Shown: positions 37,874 through 47,600, numbered from the stretch's first letter. The stretch is DNA of 64,000 nucleotides from Antedon bifida (GCA_963402885.1 OY727102.1:21266001-21330000), one strand, 5' to 3'. Notes: generated from the letters alone by a model not told the origin. Numbers and translations are program-made.

Positions 37874-40800
37874 CTAAAAATTTAAAAATATCATTAAATA
37901 TTTTGGAAAAAAAATTGGAATATTGATTAACACATACTGATGCTTTGTATTATTAGCTGACACAATGTTTTTTTAAATTTTATTTCATACACATCCAACA
38001 GCAAGTTTAATCATTGCCTAAAGACATAAAATAAATAAATGACAAATTGCATTCATACCTATTATGCTTCATATGACTTTTGACAAGATGACCTGCTGCT
38101 AGTGCTGACATGAGTGAGAGCTCACCAGCTAACACTGTACTACACACAATGCTAGCCAGCTTGGATGCATTGCGACCTGGCTTGGTTATACATGCACCTT
38201 TCACACCTAGCATCTGAAACAATAGAGAATTAGAATTTATTCGTAAACTTAAAAGATAAGATAAGATAACTTTATTTCGTCCACAAAACAAGTGGAAATA
38301 ATGGTGCTTGTCTCATACAATAATAAAACATGAATGGAAAAACAAATATCAAAACAATTCTATCCTAACTTTATTTAAAAAACGTAGCTGGTAAATAATG
38401 TTTGAAAGAAAGAGAGAAAATACACAAATATACACATGTAGTAGCCTATGACTGAAATACATTGGGGTAACAATTTTTTATCAGGTCAAATAGACTTGTT
38501 TAGCCAAAAACTCTCAGAGGTGGCATCTGAACCAACATTTCAAAGGACTTTTTCAGTTACTGTATATACACAGGGAATTGTTATCTACCTAATGTTATCA
38601 TCTACTATTAATATTGGCACAATAACATCAATAATTGTACAAAAATTTCTTATTTGGGAGACTTCCTGGTGACATTGGATGATTATAAACCACAGCATTA
38701 TGTTGGTTAATGTACATGAACGGTTTTTTTATTTCAACCATCTTTAAAGAGGGTAACTCTTCCAGTTTGCTCTAGTGATTTCACAACCCATGTTACAACT
38801 TTCCGAGAAAGGCATATGGTACTAAACTCAACTTTATTTTAGTAAAAAGATCTAGTTGATATCAAACCGTGCAATCATTTAGTAGAATTCAATGTGCTCT
38901 CTCACTCACCTGAAGACATGCCTGTTGGGCTGGTAGTACAGTACCTCCTCCAATTGTACCCACTTCAATTGATGGCATGGTACAGCTCATGTACAAGTCC
39001 TCCCCATTCTTACCAGCACTCTCCATCATTGTTAAACAGTTGGAACTTGCAATGTTTTGAGCAACATCCTGTGATATTTATAAGGAATATTGTATATTTA
39101 TTAATTCAATTCAAAACATTTATTTACGTCCAAAAGAGTAAGTAACAAAAACAATAATGACAAGAGATAATTTAGAAAATGGACAGAATATCAAAAAGAT
39201 GAGAATCTTGTAGTGGGATTGCCTTTACAAAATTAATTAAATATATATTATAAAAAAAATGAAATAAAAATAAATATAATACCAGTACATAACATTTGAC
39301 AGGCAATGTAACCCAATATACTGCGAGACATAACGTCCAATAGAGGGCAGTATATAAGGAGATTTGAAGTGTTATTCATTTAATGTCGGAGTCGGCCATA
39401 TAAAAAAATTAACAGTACCTGTCCTGTTGCTACAAATATAGCAGTTACAACATTAGCAGCATGTGCATTACAACCACCAAGAGTGCCAGCAAGGGCTGAT
39501 CCTATCAGGTTCTTTTTGGTGTTTAGATCCACAAGTGCTGATGTTGATGTCTTCAGAATCTATGATAAGAATCAAACATGCTTTAGGTTTTGTTGCTAAA
39601 ATATCTGGATTAAACACTGGTTTCCAGAAAAAAAAAGCTTCTTATTGCTTGACAGTCCAGTTTTGAATTTAGAGAAAACTGTGCTATTTAAAGAATAATG
39701 AAATATTCCAAACAGTTGGTCAAGGTTTTGACAGTGCGATGTCTTGGTGATGGCATTTATACTACAAAACATTGCGTTGCATCGCGACTTCACGATGTCT
39801 CATAAATACAGGCTCCCTTATTCAAATGTTGTTATTCAAAAGTGATACCCCTCTACTTTGCGCTTGCATTTGGATACCTTGTTTTTAAGTAAATGTTTAT
39901 TATCTGGATGTTTTTGAAAAGTAGCTGTATTAAAATTACCTTTTTGACGACATCTCCTGGAACAATAGCTTCACAAGTAACAGATTTTCCTCTGCCCTCA
40001 ATCCAGTTGACAGCTGCAGGTTTCTTATCAGTGCACAGATTGCCACTAAGGCTGAGAACCTCTAGCTCAGGAAAGTTCTCTTGTAGTAATTTTAATGATT
40101 TCTCCGTTCCCTGAATATAAAATACTATTAGTACACACTTCAATATAATGCATCGGGGCATTCATAGAATATAATAATATGTAACTAGAATTTAATTTGT
40201 CACTTTGACAAATTATAGGTGATCTTTGTAATTGAAAATAATTTTACCGGAATTTAAATTTAAAAAGACATTTTGTGAATTTTAATAATATCTGGCAAGC
40301 TGTTATGGTATATGATTGGAAATATGAATTTACAAAATTATGTCACAGGTCATTGATCAGGCTGAAAAGTTTTTATTATGTAACAGATATTGTACAAATT
40401 TGAAAATAATTGAAATTTTTTTAATGATCGGGCCACAAAATCTGTACAGAAAGAATTTGAAGAAAGATTCTGGAACTAACTTTTAAAAAGATTTTACAAA
40501 TTGTCATTCCTGTTTTTTGTGAATGTAGACAAATAAGTAAAGCAGTACCTTAGAGACCATATTCATACCCATAGCATCACCAGTAGTGGATACAAAGCGC
40601 AGGTACATGTTGCGACCAGCTATTGACGGCTGGATTGATATCAGCTTGGCAAAACGACTGCTTGAATCAAACGCTTGCTTCAATTGTTGGAAATTGTCAC
40701 AATTGTCTATCCATTTCTTAACTTTGCTGTTAAATACAAAAATAATGTGGCATTTTAGGTAGCTGCCTACACGTGAGGAAACTTTCCATCCCTGCTTTAG

Positions 40801-43800
40801 CGTACATCAAAAAATGTGTTTGAGGGTTTTAGTTTTGTACGACACTGTAGCATATTAGTGGAAAACGGTTTAGAGTATCGTTTTAGCGTTCACGCATTCA
40901 TTCAAGGTAAAAACTAGTGTGGGAAATGCCAGAACACTGATTAGCTTGTACAGCGTGTACAGATTGATACAATGCTTTTACAGTTGCTTTGTGGTGTTTG
41001 GTGTTGACTTGTTAAAATTACTTACGCAACATGTTGTATGGAGGGAAGCTGTAATACTGGTGCTAACTTACGCAACATGTTGTATAGAGGGAAGCTGTAA
41101 TACTGGTGCTAACTTACGCAACATGTTGTATGGAGGGAAGCTGTAATACTGGTGCTAACTTACGCAACATGTTGTATGGAGGGAAGCTGTAATACTGGTG
41201 CTAACTTACGCAACATGTTGTATGGAGGGAAGCTGTAATACTGGTGCTCTCGTCATGCCGTCTCTATACACTACAGTAGTCACACCTCCAGACTCCTGTA
41301 CAAACAAAAATGTAACACTTTTTTATGATTTTCATTTGATGTTCCACTATGCAATAGATAACTTTTAAAGGTAAATACGATAAAAACAAGAAAAATCAAT
41401 GTATTACCTTCAAGGCTCTACACCCTCGGTTTGTACTAGCTACAAGCGTGCCTTCAGTGGTTGCCATAGGAACCATATACTGCTTACCATCTACTGTGAT
41501 TGGTCCAGCAATGCCGACAGGTAAGGGAATATAACCTATTACATTTTCACAGCATGCTCCATGTACCTGACAACAATAAAAGAATATTCTATTTCAATTT
41601 TAACTTTAATCAAAATAAAAGAAAAAAATAATTGTGTGGACGCACATCGGAAGTAACATACACATATAACTTTATGTATGACGTGCCTGTACCTCAGGCG
41701 TAAGGCCGTCTGAACATAACTTGCGTTCTGTTAAAAGCAAACACAATATTAAGCTCTGTCTATATTATCAAACTAGTTTGACAACAAAGTGTGATGTGCC
41801 CAAATATATGGTAGTGATATTTCTAAATATGATTTTTGTTACATGAAGTTTGATAGTGTAGACAGGGCTTAATATTATGAAAAGAGCCTTCAATATAACT
41901 GATAATGATGGAAGTACTACTTACTAATGAATAGTTATATCCTTTGAATGGAAGATGCTCCAATGAGAGATGATCGCTTAATTTGTCCGTTAGGATATCC
42001 CTACGGATGAACACTCCTCGTTCATGGTCTTGCAAAACATCTTCCATTTTGTAAGATGGAATGTGCTTTGCCAAAACTAGCTGTTTTATCTCTTCGTTGC
42101 TGAGTTCATCTGGAACATTCTAATCAAGTTTAATTAAAAAACTTAATTACTAAACAGACACTAAAAAAATGGCATTTAATTCTTTATTCGACACAAATTG
42201 TATTTGGTTTATTAGGGTACAACTAAATGGACCACTTGTAAATTGACAAAGAGTTTTTAAATTTTATCTAGGCATATGTACAGAATTGGCAAGATACTGA
42301 ATAAATTATAGATGTAACAGAAGAACAAATAAAAAAAGATTTAAAAGGACAAAATGTAGACTTTAGCGCAACAACAAACCATCCTGCCCAAAAGAGACAA
42401 ATATGGAAACAAATGATGCGTAAAGCGTAATGTCGAATGACCGAAAACGTTTTAAGAGAGAGTAACAGAACAGTAACTCATTTTTCAGAAAACAGTTGAC
42501 TTACCTCTGGATTATTCAGTATTTTCAGACATTCCTCTAAAGACCTTGGCGGCTTTAGAAGACCTGCACTTTGTTCATCTTCCTCAGACTCATGTTCTGC
42601 TTCACTACTCGATGAGTTCTCAGATGTTACACTACCAATTCTAAACATCCTCTTTCTTTTTGGTGTTGTTTGTGTTGATATGTCTGTTAAATCTTTGTTT
42701 GATGATAGGTCAATACCGTCGTAAAGATCACAGTTAGAGTGTTCTGAAAGAAATGCATATTGTAAATGTCAATTATAGTATTATATTGAATATAATAATA
42801 ATAATAATGCATAACATTTACTTTAAATATATTTAAAATGCTTTTTAAAAATTTATTTTGTCTTTTTATAAGTGAAAACATAATTTTTTTATAGTTTTTT
42901 TCTACAGAAGTGATTAACTGCAATGGGCTATTCAACGTCATTATACTAATTAACTGCAATGGACTATTCAACGTCATTATACTAATCTTCATTTTTCATG
43001 TTTTTGGGGGACAATGAGAATTCAATTCTTACCACTATTATAACTGGTGAATCTGGTGCGTTTCTTATCAGCCACATCAATATAGAAAAACTTAGCCATG
43101 AGGACTAGAGCTAACACACAGGTAAATACTTGTTCCACATTAACGGTGACAGCCCTATGAAATAAAACAAATGTATGTGTTGGACGGTACTTGGTTGAAC
43201 ATTAGGGATTTTACACATCAGGACGGTAGACGAAAGGAGACTTGAAGATAGAGATTGAAGAATACAGTAATTTATACAAAATATTACCTCATAATATACA
43301 ATTGCCATAAAGGTATTTGATGCGTCATTTCAACCGTGTCATCACCAGAAGGCACCAGCAATGTCTGGTTGTTTCTATCTTCTATGACATCATCAGATGT
43401 GAAGCGATGTGCATGTACAACAACAAGCCCAAAAGACTAAATTAAATAAATAAAAATTTATTTGTGTTAAACATTTTGTCATTCATTCGTGATTCCATAA
43501 AGAAGGAAGAATTTAGAAAAAACCAATGGACATGAAGTCTACTCTAAATTATTGTTTTCTTTGTGCAACAATTTACCAGGTAAGGTGATGTACTCACCAT
43601 AACTAGCTTGACCTTCTGTAGTACAGGATTAGCTGTACCAAGTAAGGTGATGTACTCACCATAACTAGCTTGACCTTCTGTAGTACAGGATTAGCTGTAC
43701 CAAGTAAGGTGATGTACTCACCATAACTAGCTTGACCTTCTGTAGTACAGGATTAGCTGTACCAAGTAAGGTGATGTACTCACCATAACTAGCTTGACCT

Positions 43801-46800
43801 TCTGTAGTACAGGATTAGCTGTACCAAGTAAGGTGATGTACTCACCATAACTAGCTTGACCTTCTGTAGTACAGGATTAGCTGTACCAAGTAAGGTGATG
43901 TACTCACCATAACTAGCTTGACCTTCTGTAGTACAGGATTAGCTGTACCAAGTAAGGTGATGTACTCACCATAACTAGCTTGACCTTTTGTAGTACAGGA
44001 TTAGCTGTACCAAGTAAGGTGATGTACTCACCATAACTAGCTTGACCTTTTGTAGTACAGGATTAGCTGTACCAAGTAAGGTGATGTACTCACCATAACT
44101 AGCTTGACCTTCTGTAGTACAGGATTAGCTGTACCAAGTAAGGTGATGTACTCACCATAACTAGCTTGACCTTTTGTAGTACAGGATTAGCTGTACCAAG
44201 TAAGGTGATGTACTCACCATAACTAGCTTGACCTTTTGTAGTACAGGATTAGCTGTACCAAGTAAGGTGATGTACTCACCATAACTAGCTTGACCTTTTG
44301 TAGTACAGGATTAGCTGTACCAAGTAAGGTGATGTACTCACCATAACTAGCTTGACCTTCTGTAGTACAGGATTAGCTGTACTTGGTTGCTGTTCTTCTA
44401 ATGACTCTAATGACTTGCCTTGTTTCCATACAGGATATCCACTTACCCCATGATTACAAAGCTAGTGATTGAAAACAACAAGTAAAGCTCAGTCTACACA
44501 ATCAAACTAGTTAAATTATACAAAATTGTCAGTAATATACTAGGTCGGAACTCATAGACTTCTAGTGAAGCTAGCCCTGATGTAGTTGCATCTAGCAAGT
44601 TGACTTGTTTGCACTCTATCAAATACTAATAGTATCTTCCGACCTCGTTATTGATTCAGTGGTGTGTAGAAAGTAAATATTTTTATAGGATCGTCATTCT
44701 CTTTTTTAAAGACGTGTCCAATCCAGTTGTTATACTAACCTCAAGTACAAGTGAAAGGCATGCTGGGAAGACAGTCAAGAAGACAACATAGTTTGTTATA
44801 ATAGCAATGAACGCAAAAGAACACATCAACTCCAATTGATGTACACCTGGAATACAGAAAAAAAAGAAAAGTTTAGTCTAGCTTCCTTTCATCCCAATTA
44901 CTTTTAATGAGCAAGCCACAGAATATATGGATTCTTTTATGGAATTGCTGTTTGTTTTTTTATTATCAAAAATAAATGTGACAGAGCCAAGCAAGTGAAG
45001 AGATAAGTAAAACAGTTTTTACATTGTTATAAAACTAGATATTTTTAGACAAACAATTATTTTTTTGGCCTACAGTATGTCTGACTTTCTTGCCTGTTGA
45101 GTAGTTGTATTTCCAACTTTTCTTAAGATAGATTAAAAGAATACTAAACTATACTAATAATATTTTCGACCTTGTGCATTATTTATCAAAAATAAATGTG
45201 GCAGAGACAAGCAAAAGGAGGGATAAGTAAAAGAGTTTTTACATGGTTATAAAAGTAGATATTTCTGGACAAATAAAAAATATTTTGGATAAAAAAACGA
45301 CCATTTCACATTTCTACTGTTATTGGAATGATTTGCCTCCTTTTACTTGGTACTGCCATAAATATTGTGTATTCCATCTTACCAGATTGTGAACCTAGAG
45401 AAAAAGCCAAGGCCATGACAACTGCATCTAGAGTCACTGATGGTGCCATTGTTTTCAGGCCATGAGCTACGCTCTCTGCAAGTTTTACCTAAAACCAAGA
45501 AATTTAAAATATTAAAAAAAAACTATTTGTGTACAGTTGTGCTTATATGTTTGTACCTTACTAAATGAATATTTAATAAAATTGGAGATTTTGGACAAAT
45601 TTCAAAATTATTTACCTCGTTATCTGCTGCAACGGCAAAACTGGTCAACTGACTTGATTTGGAAAGATCAACCATTAAAAGAAATACTGGTAAAACATCT
45701 CTGCAAAGAAAATATAAAATTGATTTTTATTTTAGCTCTTTAGGACAAACAAATATGACATACAAGAGAAGCAATAAGTTTTTTACACGTCAAATTGGGC
45801 AAATTTAATGTATACTTACGGAATATTTACAAGATCTTTGTTAAAGACGTGTACAGCAACACTGGCAAATATAAACGCACACAAGCCAGTAAAGAGAGCT
45901 GCAACACCTATAACGAACAATTAAATAAATATTTTAATTGTACAGTCATGTAGTTATATTACAGTAGTTGCCAGCTGTTTCACATTACAAAACAAATCTA
46001 GAAAAAATATAGAGCCTGAGAGCACTTGAAATTTGTGGAAGACATAAGATCGTAGTTATTGAGAAAAGTATTTATCTATAAAACTTACCAATGACATACT
46101 TGGAATGTCTCTTTTTTAAGTTTCGGAACTGGAAGTAAATGTAACAGACAGCTAGGGACCTTGCAAAGGTCATCAATATATCACCAAAAACTGCCTCATC
46201 CTAGCAACAAAAATAAATACAAGTTGTACTTAACATTATCATTATTTGATTGATGTAGGTATTACTGTAAAACCAGAAACTTTAGCGAGCATAAAACTTT
46301 TATTTGCGAATAATTTTTAGGAACTATGGAGTATACAAAATACAGTACTAACTACAACTTAAACACTTTCCGGTACACGTACGTGCGTCTACTACTGATA
46401 AGGGATAGCTGTTTTGTTTGCTTTATCGCGTACTGTCGGTGAACAGAATACTGTAAAACCTTGATAAGAAGCTAGTGGGAACTCTTGGGTGAGCTTCTTT
46501 TTAAGATGGGCTTTACGAGATCACTTTTGCCAAAAATAGTGGGGGAGGGGGATTTTTGTTCCCGATGGGCTTTTCTTCGAGGTTCTACGGTATTGGGCAT
46601 CAGGGCAAAATGGGGGGTGGGCTACTGTAGAAAAACATGTTTTTACAATTATTTCAGGGGTACAATATCTTGTTTTACCTTTGTTGCACTGAAGCAAGGA
46701 ATGCTTGAGCTACACGGTGGTGTGATTTCAAGGCCTAGGTTTACAGACAACAGGTATATAGCCAGAGTCAAGGTTGTTATGATCACTTCAAATGGATGAG

Positions 46801-46837
46801 ATGCACATAATAATCCATAATTCTCTATCACATCCAT
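37741..46837 (-). CDS. HMGCR: 3-hydroxy-3-methylglutaryl-CoA reductase (complete coding region, 19 coding exons)
   Basis: ER-membrane enzyme that reduces HMG-CoA to mevalonate with two NADPH, the committed step of sterol and isoprenoid synthesis. Coding exons 2-20 join in phase to 887 codons plus stop; the human protein has 888. Residues 1-349 form the membrane domain with a sterol-sensing region, including YIYF at 73-76, the INSIG-contact motif in mammals. Residues 350-429 are an acidic linker. Residues 430-843 are the catalytic domain and 844-887 a short tail. Catalytic residues are Glu532 (TTEG), Lys664 (CTDKK), Asp740 (DVAQN) and His839 (GHLVKSH), matching human 559, 691, 767 and 866 at a constant offset. 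Ser845 (HNRSS) aligns with the human AMPK site Ser872. The equivalent of human Lys89 is kept (Lys87), but the Lys248 position is not a lysine. Exons 8 and 14 have tandemly repeated 3' ends (see separate entries). Confidence 0.97.
38059..38213 (-). CDS. HMGCR: HMGCR exon 19: catalytic histidine
   Basis: Residues 793-843: [44 protein letters not shown]. His839 is the catalytic histidine. If its GTATGA donor were skipped, the frame would run on 18 residues to a stop. Confidence 0.95.
38214..38909 (-). other. HMGCR intron 18
   Basis: Contains a GATAAGATAAGATAACTTTA stretch at about 38250-38275 followed by TTTCGTCCACAAAACAAGTG, resembling LINE 3' ends with a short tandem tail. The remainder shows nothing. 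Confidence 0.5.
38910..39068 (-). CDS. HMGCR: HMGCR exon 18: catalytic aspartate
   Basis: Residues 740-792: [47 protein letters not shown]. Asp740 is the catalytic aspartate. The MPSIE-x-GT-x-GGGT signature is intact. Confidence 0.96.
39069..39939 (-). other. HMGCR introns 17 and 16 (flanking exon 17)
   Basis: AT-rich introns 39069-39418 and 39560-39939. No repeat family or extra exon recognised. Confidence 0.7.
39419..39559 (-). CDS. HMGCR: HMGCR exon 17: catalytic domain
   Basis: Residues 693-739: [20 protein letters not shown], then [13 protein letters not shown]. The N-A-H-A-A-N motif is conserved. Confidence 0.95.
39940..40110 (-). CDS. HMGCR: HMGCR exon 16: catalytic lysine
   Basis: Residues 636-692: [20 protein letters not shown], then [20 protein letters not shown] and [15 protein letters not shown]. 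Lys664 in CTDKK is the catalytic lysine. Confidence 0.96.
40111..41209 (-). other. HMGCR introns 15 and 14 (flanking exon 15)
   Basis: Intron 15 (40111-40548) shows nothing. Intron 14 (40727-41209) ends, on the exon 14 side, in the 46-bp exon-end/donor repeat; the rest is unremarkable. Confidence 0.75.
40549..40726 (-). CDS. HMGCR: HMGCR exon 15: catalytic domain
   Basis: Residues 576-635: [48 protein letters not shown]. The GDAMGMNM motif of the HMG-CoA/NADPH-binding region is intact. Confidence 0.96.
41021..41255. repeat. 46-bp minisatellite of exon 14 end plus splice donor (5 copies)
   Basis: Donor copies lie at 41021, 41067, 41113, 41159 and 41205, spaced 46 bp. Each unit is 39 bp of HMGCR exon 14 coding end plus GTAAGTT. 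Copies are nearly identical; one has A for G. Confidence 0.97.
41210..41295 (-). CDS. HMGCR: HMGCR exon 14: catalytic domain, 3' end tandemly repeated
   Basis: Residues 548-575: [20 protein letters not shown], then QLPSIQHV, ending in phase 2 at GC|GTAAGTT. The DGMTR-x-P motif is conserved. The last 39 coding bases plus the 7-bp donor are repeated four more times downstream. Reading past the first donor meets TAA at once. Confidence 0.93.
41408..41566 (-). CDS. HMGCR: HMGCR exon 13: catalytic glutamate
   Basis: Residues 495-547: [20 protein letters not shown], then [20 protein letters not shown]. Glu532 in TTEG is the catalytic glutamate. Confidence 0.96.
41749..41872. mobile_element. MITE, family A, copy 3 (internally deleted)
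   Basis: Short version, flanked by TTAA on both sides (41749-41752 and 41869-41872). The matching TTAA flanks suggest TTAA-specific insertion, the target preference of piggyBac-type transposases. Located in HMGCR intron 12. Confidence 0.8.
41925..42119 (-). CDS. HMGCR: HMGCR exon 12: catalytic domain start
   Basis: Residues 430-494: [20 protein letters not shown], then [14 protein letters not shown] and [10 protein letters not shown]. The E-R-G-V-x-I-R-R motif and Y-N-Y-S-L are highly conserved. Confidence 0.95.
42120..42504 (-). other. HMGCR intron 11
   Basis: AT-rich; nothing recognised. Confidence 0.7.
42505..42743 (-). CDS. HMGCR: HMGCR exon 11: acidic linker
   Basis: Residues 350-429, poorly conserved as in the whole family. 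A basic patch PKRKR is followed by a Ser/Glu-rich, PEST-like stretch, [14 protein letters not shown]. Ends with [16 protein letters not shown] (compare P-R-P-N-EECLQIL in human). Confidence 0.92.
42855..43017 (-). repeat. Dispersed repeat B, copy 1, with internal 39-bp duplication
   Basis: On the minus strand it starts ATTGTCCCCCAAAAACATGA and ends with CTTATAAAAAGACAAAAT. It matches 60603-60735 (plus strand). This copy has a 39-bp internal duplication around GACGTTGAATAG (42906-42985). It lies almost wholly in HMGCR intron 10. I do not recognise the family. Confidence 0.7.
43033..43154 (-). CDS. HMGCR: HMGCR exon 10: last membrane helix
   Basis: Residues 309-349: [20 protein letters not shown], then [14 protein letters not shown]. 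Corresponds to [20 protein letters not shown] in human. Phase 2 to phase 1. Confidence 0.93.
43288..43436 (-). CDS. HMGCR: HMGCR exon 9: lumenal loop
   Basis: Residues 260-308: [17 protein letters not shown], then the variable loop with NNQT (a possible N-glycosylation site), and IPLWQLYIM. The V-H-A-H motif is conserved. Confidence 0.93.
43579..44382. repeat. 62-bp minisatellite of exon 8 end plus splice donor (13 copies)
   Basis: Copies lie exactly 62 bp apart (43591, 43653 ... 44335). Each carries 40 bp of coding sequence from the end of HMGCR exon 8, the intact ATG-GTGAGT donor, and 22 bp of intron. Copies differ mainly at one C/T position. The array fills most of intron 8 (43437-44341). 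Confidence 0.97.
44342..44461 (-). CDS. HMGCR: HMGCR exon 8: cytosolic loop, 3' end tandemly repeated
   Basis: Residues 220-259, phase 0 to phase 0. Ends [20 protein letters not shown] then M. The [11 protein letters not shown] part corresponds to NPVTQRVKMIM in human. Human Lys248 in this loop is replaced (S-T-A-N-P for N-K-P-N-P). The last 40 coding bases plus the GTGAGT donor are repeated 12 more times downstream. Only the first donor keeps the frame open; extension to the next copy meets TAG. Confidence 0.9.
44484..44520. mobile_element. MITE, family A, end fragment
   Basis: Only one terminal repeat is recognisable (AAGCTCAGTCTACACAATCA). Located in HMGCR intron 7. Confidence 0.6.
44740..44846 (-). 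CDS. HMGCR: HMGCR exon 7: sterol-sensing domain end
   Basis: Residues 184-219: [20 protein letters not shown], then [16 protein letters not shown]. The FFPACVSLVLE-type ending is almost identical to other animal reductases. Confidence 0.95.
44965..45283. repeat. Direct repeat pair in HMGCR intron 6
   Basis: Two copies of about 95 bp (44965-45062 and 45188-45283). Both begin AAAAATAAATGTG and share ACAAGCAA/CCAAGCAA, GGATAAGTAAAA-like and AGTTTTTACATGGTTATAAA-like segments. Intron 6 spans 44847-45382. Confidence 0.8.
45383..45488 (-). CDS. HMGCR: HMGCR exon 6: sterol-sensing domain
   Basis: Residues 149-183: [20 protein letters not shown] then [15 protein letters not shown]. Phase 0 to phase 1. 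Confidence 0.93.
45616..45700 (-). CDS. HMGCR: HMGCR exon 5: sterol-sensing domain
   Basis: Residues 120-148: [20 protein letters not shown] then FAVAADNE. The family pattern L-P-F-x-L-L-hydrophobic-D-L-S-x-x-S is kept. Confidence 0.94.
45820..45907 (-). CDS. HMGCR: HMGCR exon 4: membrane helix
   Basis: Residues 91-119: [20 protein letters not shown] then VFNKDLVNI. Phase 1 to phase 2. Confidence 0.92.
46089..46200 (-). CDS. HMGCR: HMGCR exon 3: sterol-sensing domain, YIYF motif
   Basis: Residues 54-90. Encodes [20 protein letters not shown], then [16 protein letters not shown] (73-76) is the tetrapeptide needed for INSIG binding in mammals. Lys87 aligns with human Lys89, a regulated ubiquitination site. 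Confidence 0.95.
46201..46678 (-). other. HMGCR intron 2, with a fragment related to the 2.65-kb array
   Basis: At 46480-46540 it carries ACTCTTGGGTGAGCTTCTTT and then GAGATCACTTTTGC. The array units carry closely similar sequence (e.g. 48590-48650). This implies a dispersed family shared with the array. The G-rich stretch 46540-46620 is otherwise unexplained. Confidence 0.6.
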
Positions 46838-46845
46838 TTTTTTTT
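46679..46845 (-). CDS. HMGCR: HMGCR exon 2: start codon, first membrane helix
   Basis: Acceptor CTTCAG at 46846. ATG at 46835-46837, after an A-rich leader. Encodes residues 1-53: [20 protein letters not shown] (human counterpart GLFVASHPWEVI) and then [15 protein letters not shown]. Ends in phase 0. Confidence 0.93.
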
Positions 46846-47552
46846 CTGAAGAAAAACAAAATGTTAAACATTTAGTATTTATTATAAAAATAATAATAAA
46901 AACATAATGTATACTGTGTAAGTTTCATTAAGTTGTACAAGCTTATGGTGAGGGTAATTTTTGACTGGAATACATGCTTGGTTTAGTCAAAAATACTTGA
47001 TCTTATAGGCCTAGAATAATAGTTAAATAAGTATTGACAATAGTATTTAAGAATATCTTATTATTTATTTTCAGAATAATGATCTAAAAAAACTATTTAC
47101 TAATCTAGAAAAACACTGCGTCAATGGCATTCAAGCATAGGCCTAGCCCTCTAGTACTACTACTAGGCCTAACTAGTAGTAGTTTTAAGTGCGCACTGTT
47201 TTATTAATCATGTTCATGGGATGGTAATAAATTTGGGAATGGAGTCAGATCTCGGTATCTTTATATTATTATTAGAACCTTGTTGGGCCCGATCGTCTTA
47301 CAAGAATGGGCTCGATCGTACGTGATCCTCGGTCGTCTTGCCTAGCCCTGGCCCACTGGCACTGCAATACGGTAGCCTAGCCCGCCTAGGCCTAGCCCTA
47401 GTAGTAGTAACTCACCGCACACTCTAAATGAGTGGTGCAAGACTAGAGGCTGGTGGTGGGCCAGTCATGGCCTAGCTAGGCCTAGGCCTACTACTAGCTA
47501 GCTAGGACAGTCTTGCTAGTCTAGCCATTTATGCGGATTTAACGGATCTTAC
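46846..47552 (-). other. HMGCR intron 1, with CTAG-rich tract
   Basis: The distal half (about 47140-47520) is crowded with CTAG, AGGCCTAG and GTAGTAGTA motifs; the proximal half is plain AT-rich. A smaller CTAG-rich patch lies just upstream of INSR exon 1 (35115-35165). Confidence 0.6.
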
Positions 47553-47600
47553 CTCAACAATACCAACAAATACTGGCAACCATGAGACTCAAATTAAAAG
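47553..47600 (-). other. HMGCR: HMGCR exon 1 (5' UTR, right limit approximate)
   Basis: Ends at a strong donor (GAG then GTAAGATCC) at 47552-47553. No long frame: an ATG at 47581-47583 opens a 9-codon upstream ORF that stops before the splice site. A leading 5' UTR exon with the start codon in exon 2 is usual for this gene in animals. The transcription start is inferred from the TATTTAAG at 47602-47609. Confidence 0.5.

Noticed and set aside
43579..44382. CRISPR-like array of regular repeats
   Set aside because: Repeats are contiguous with no spacers, contain a eukaryotic exon end and donor, and lie in an intron. The same reasoning excludes the 51-bp satellite.
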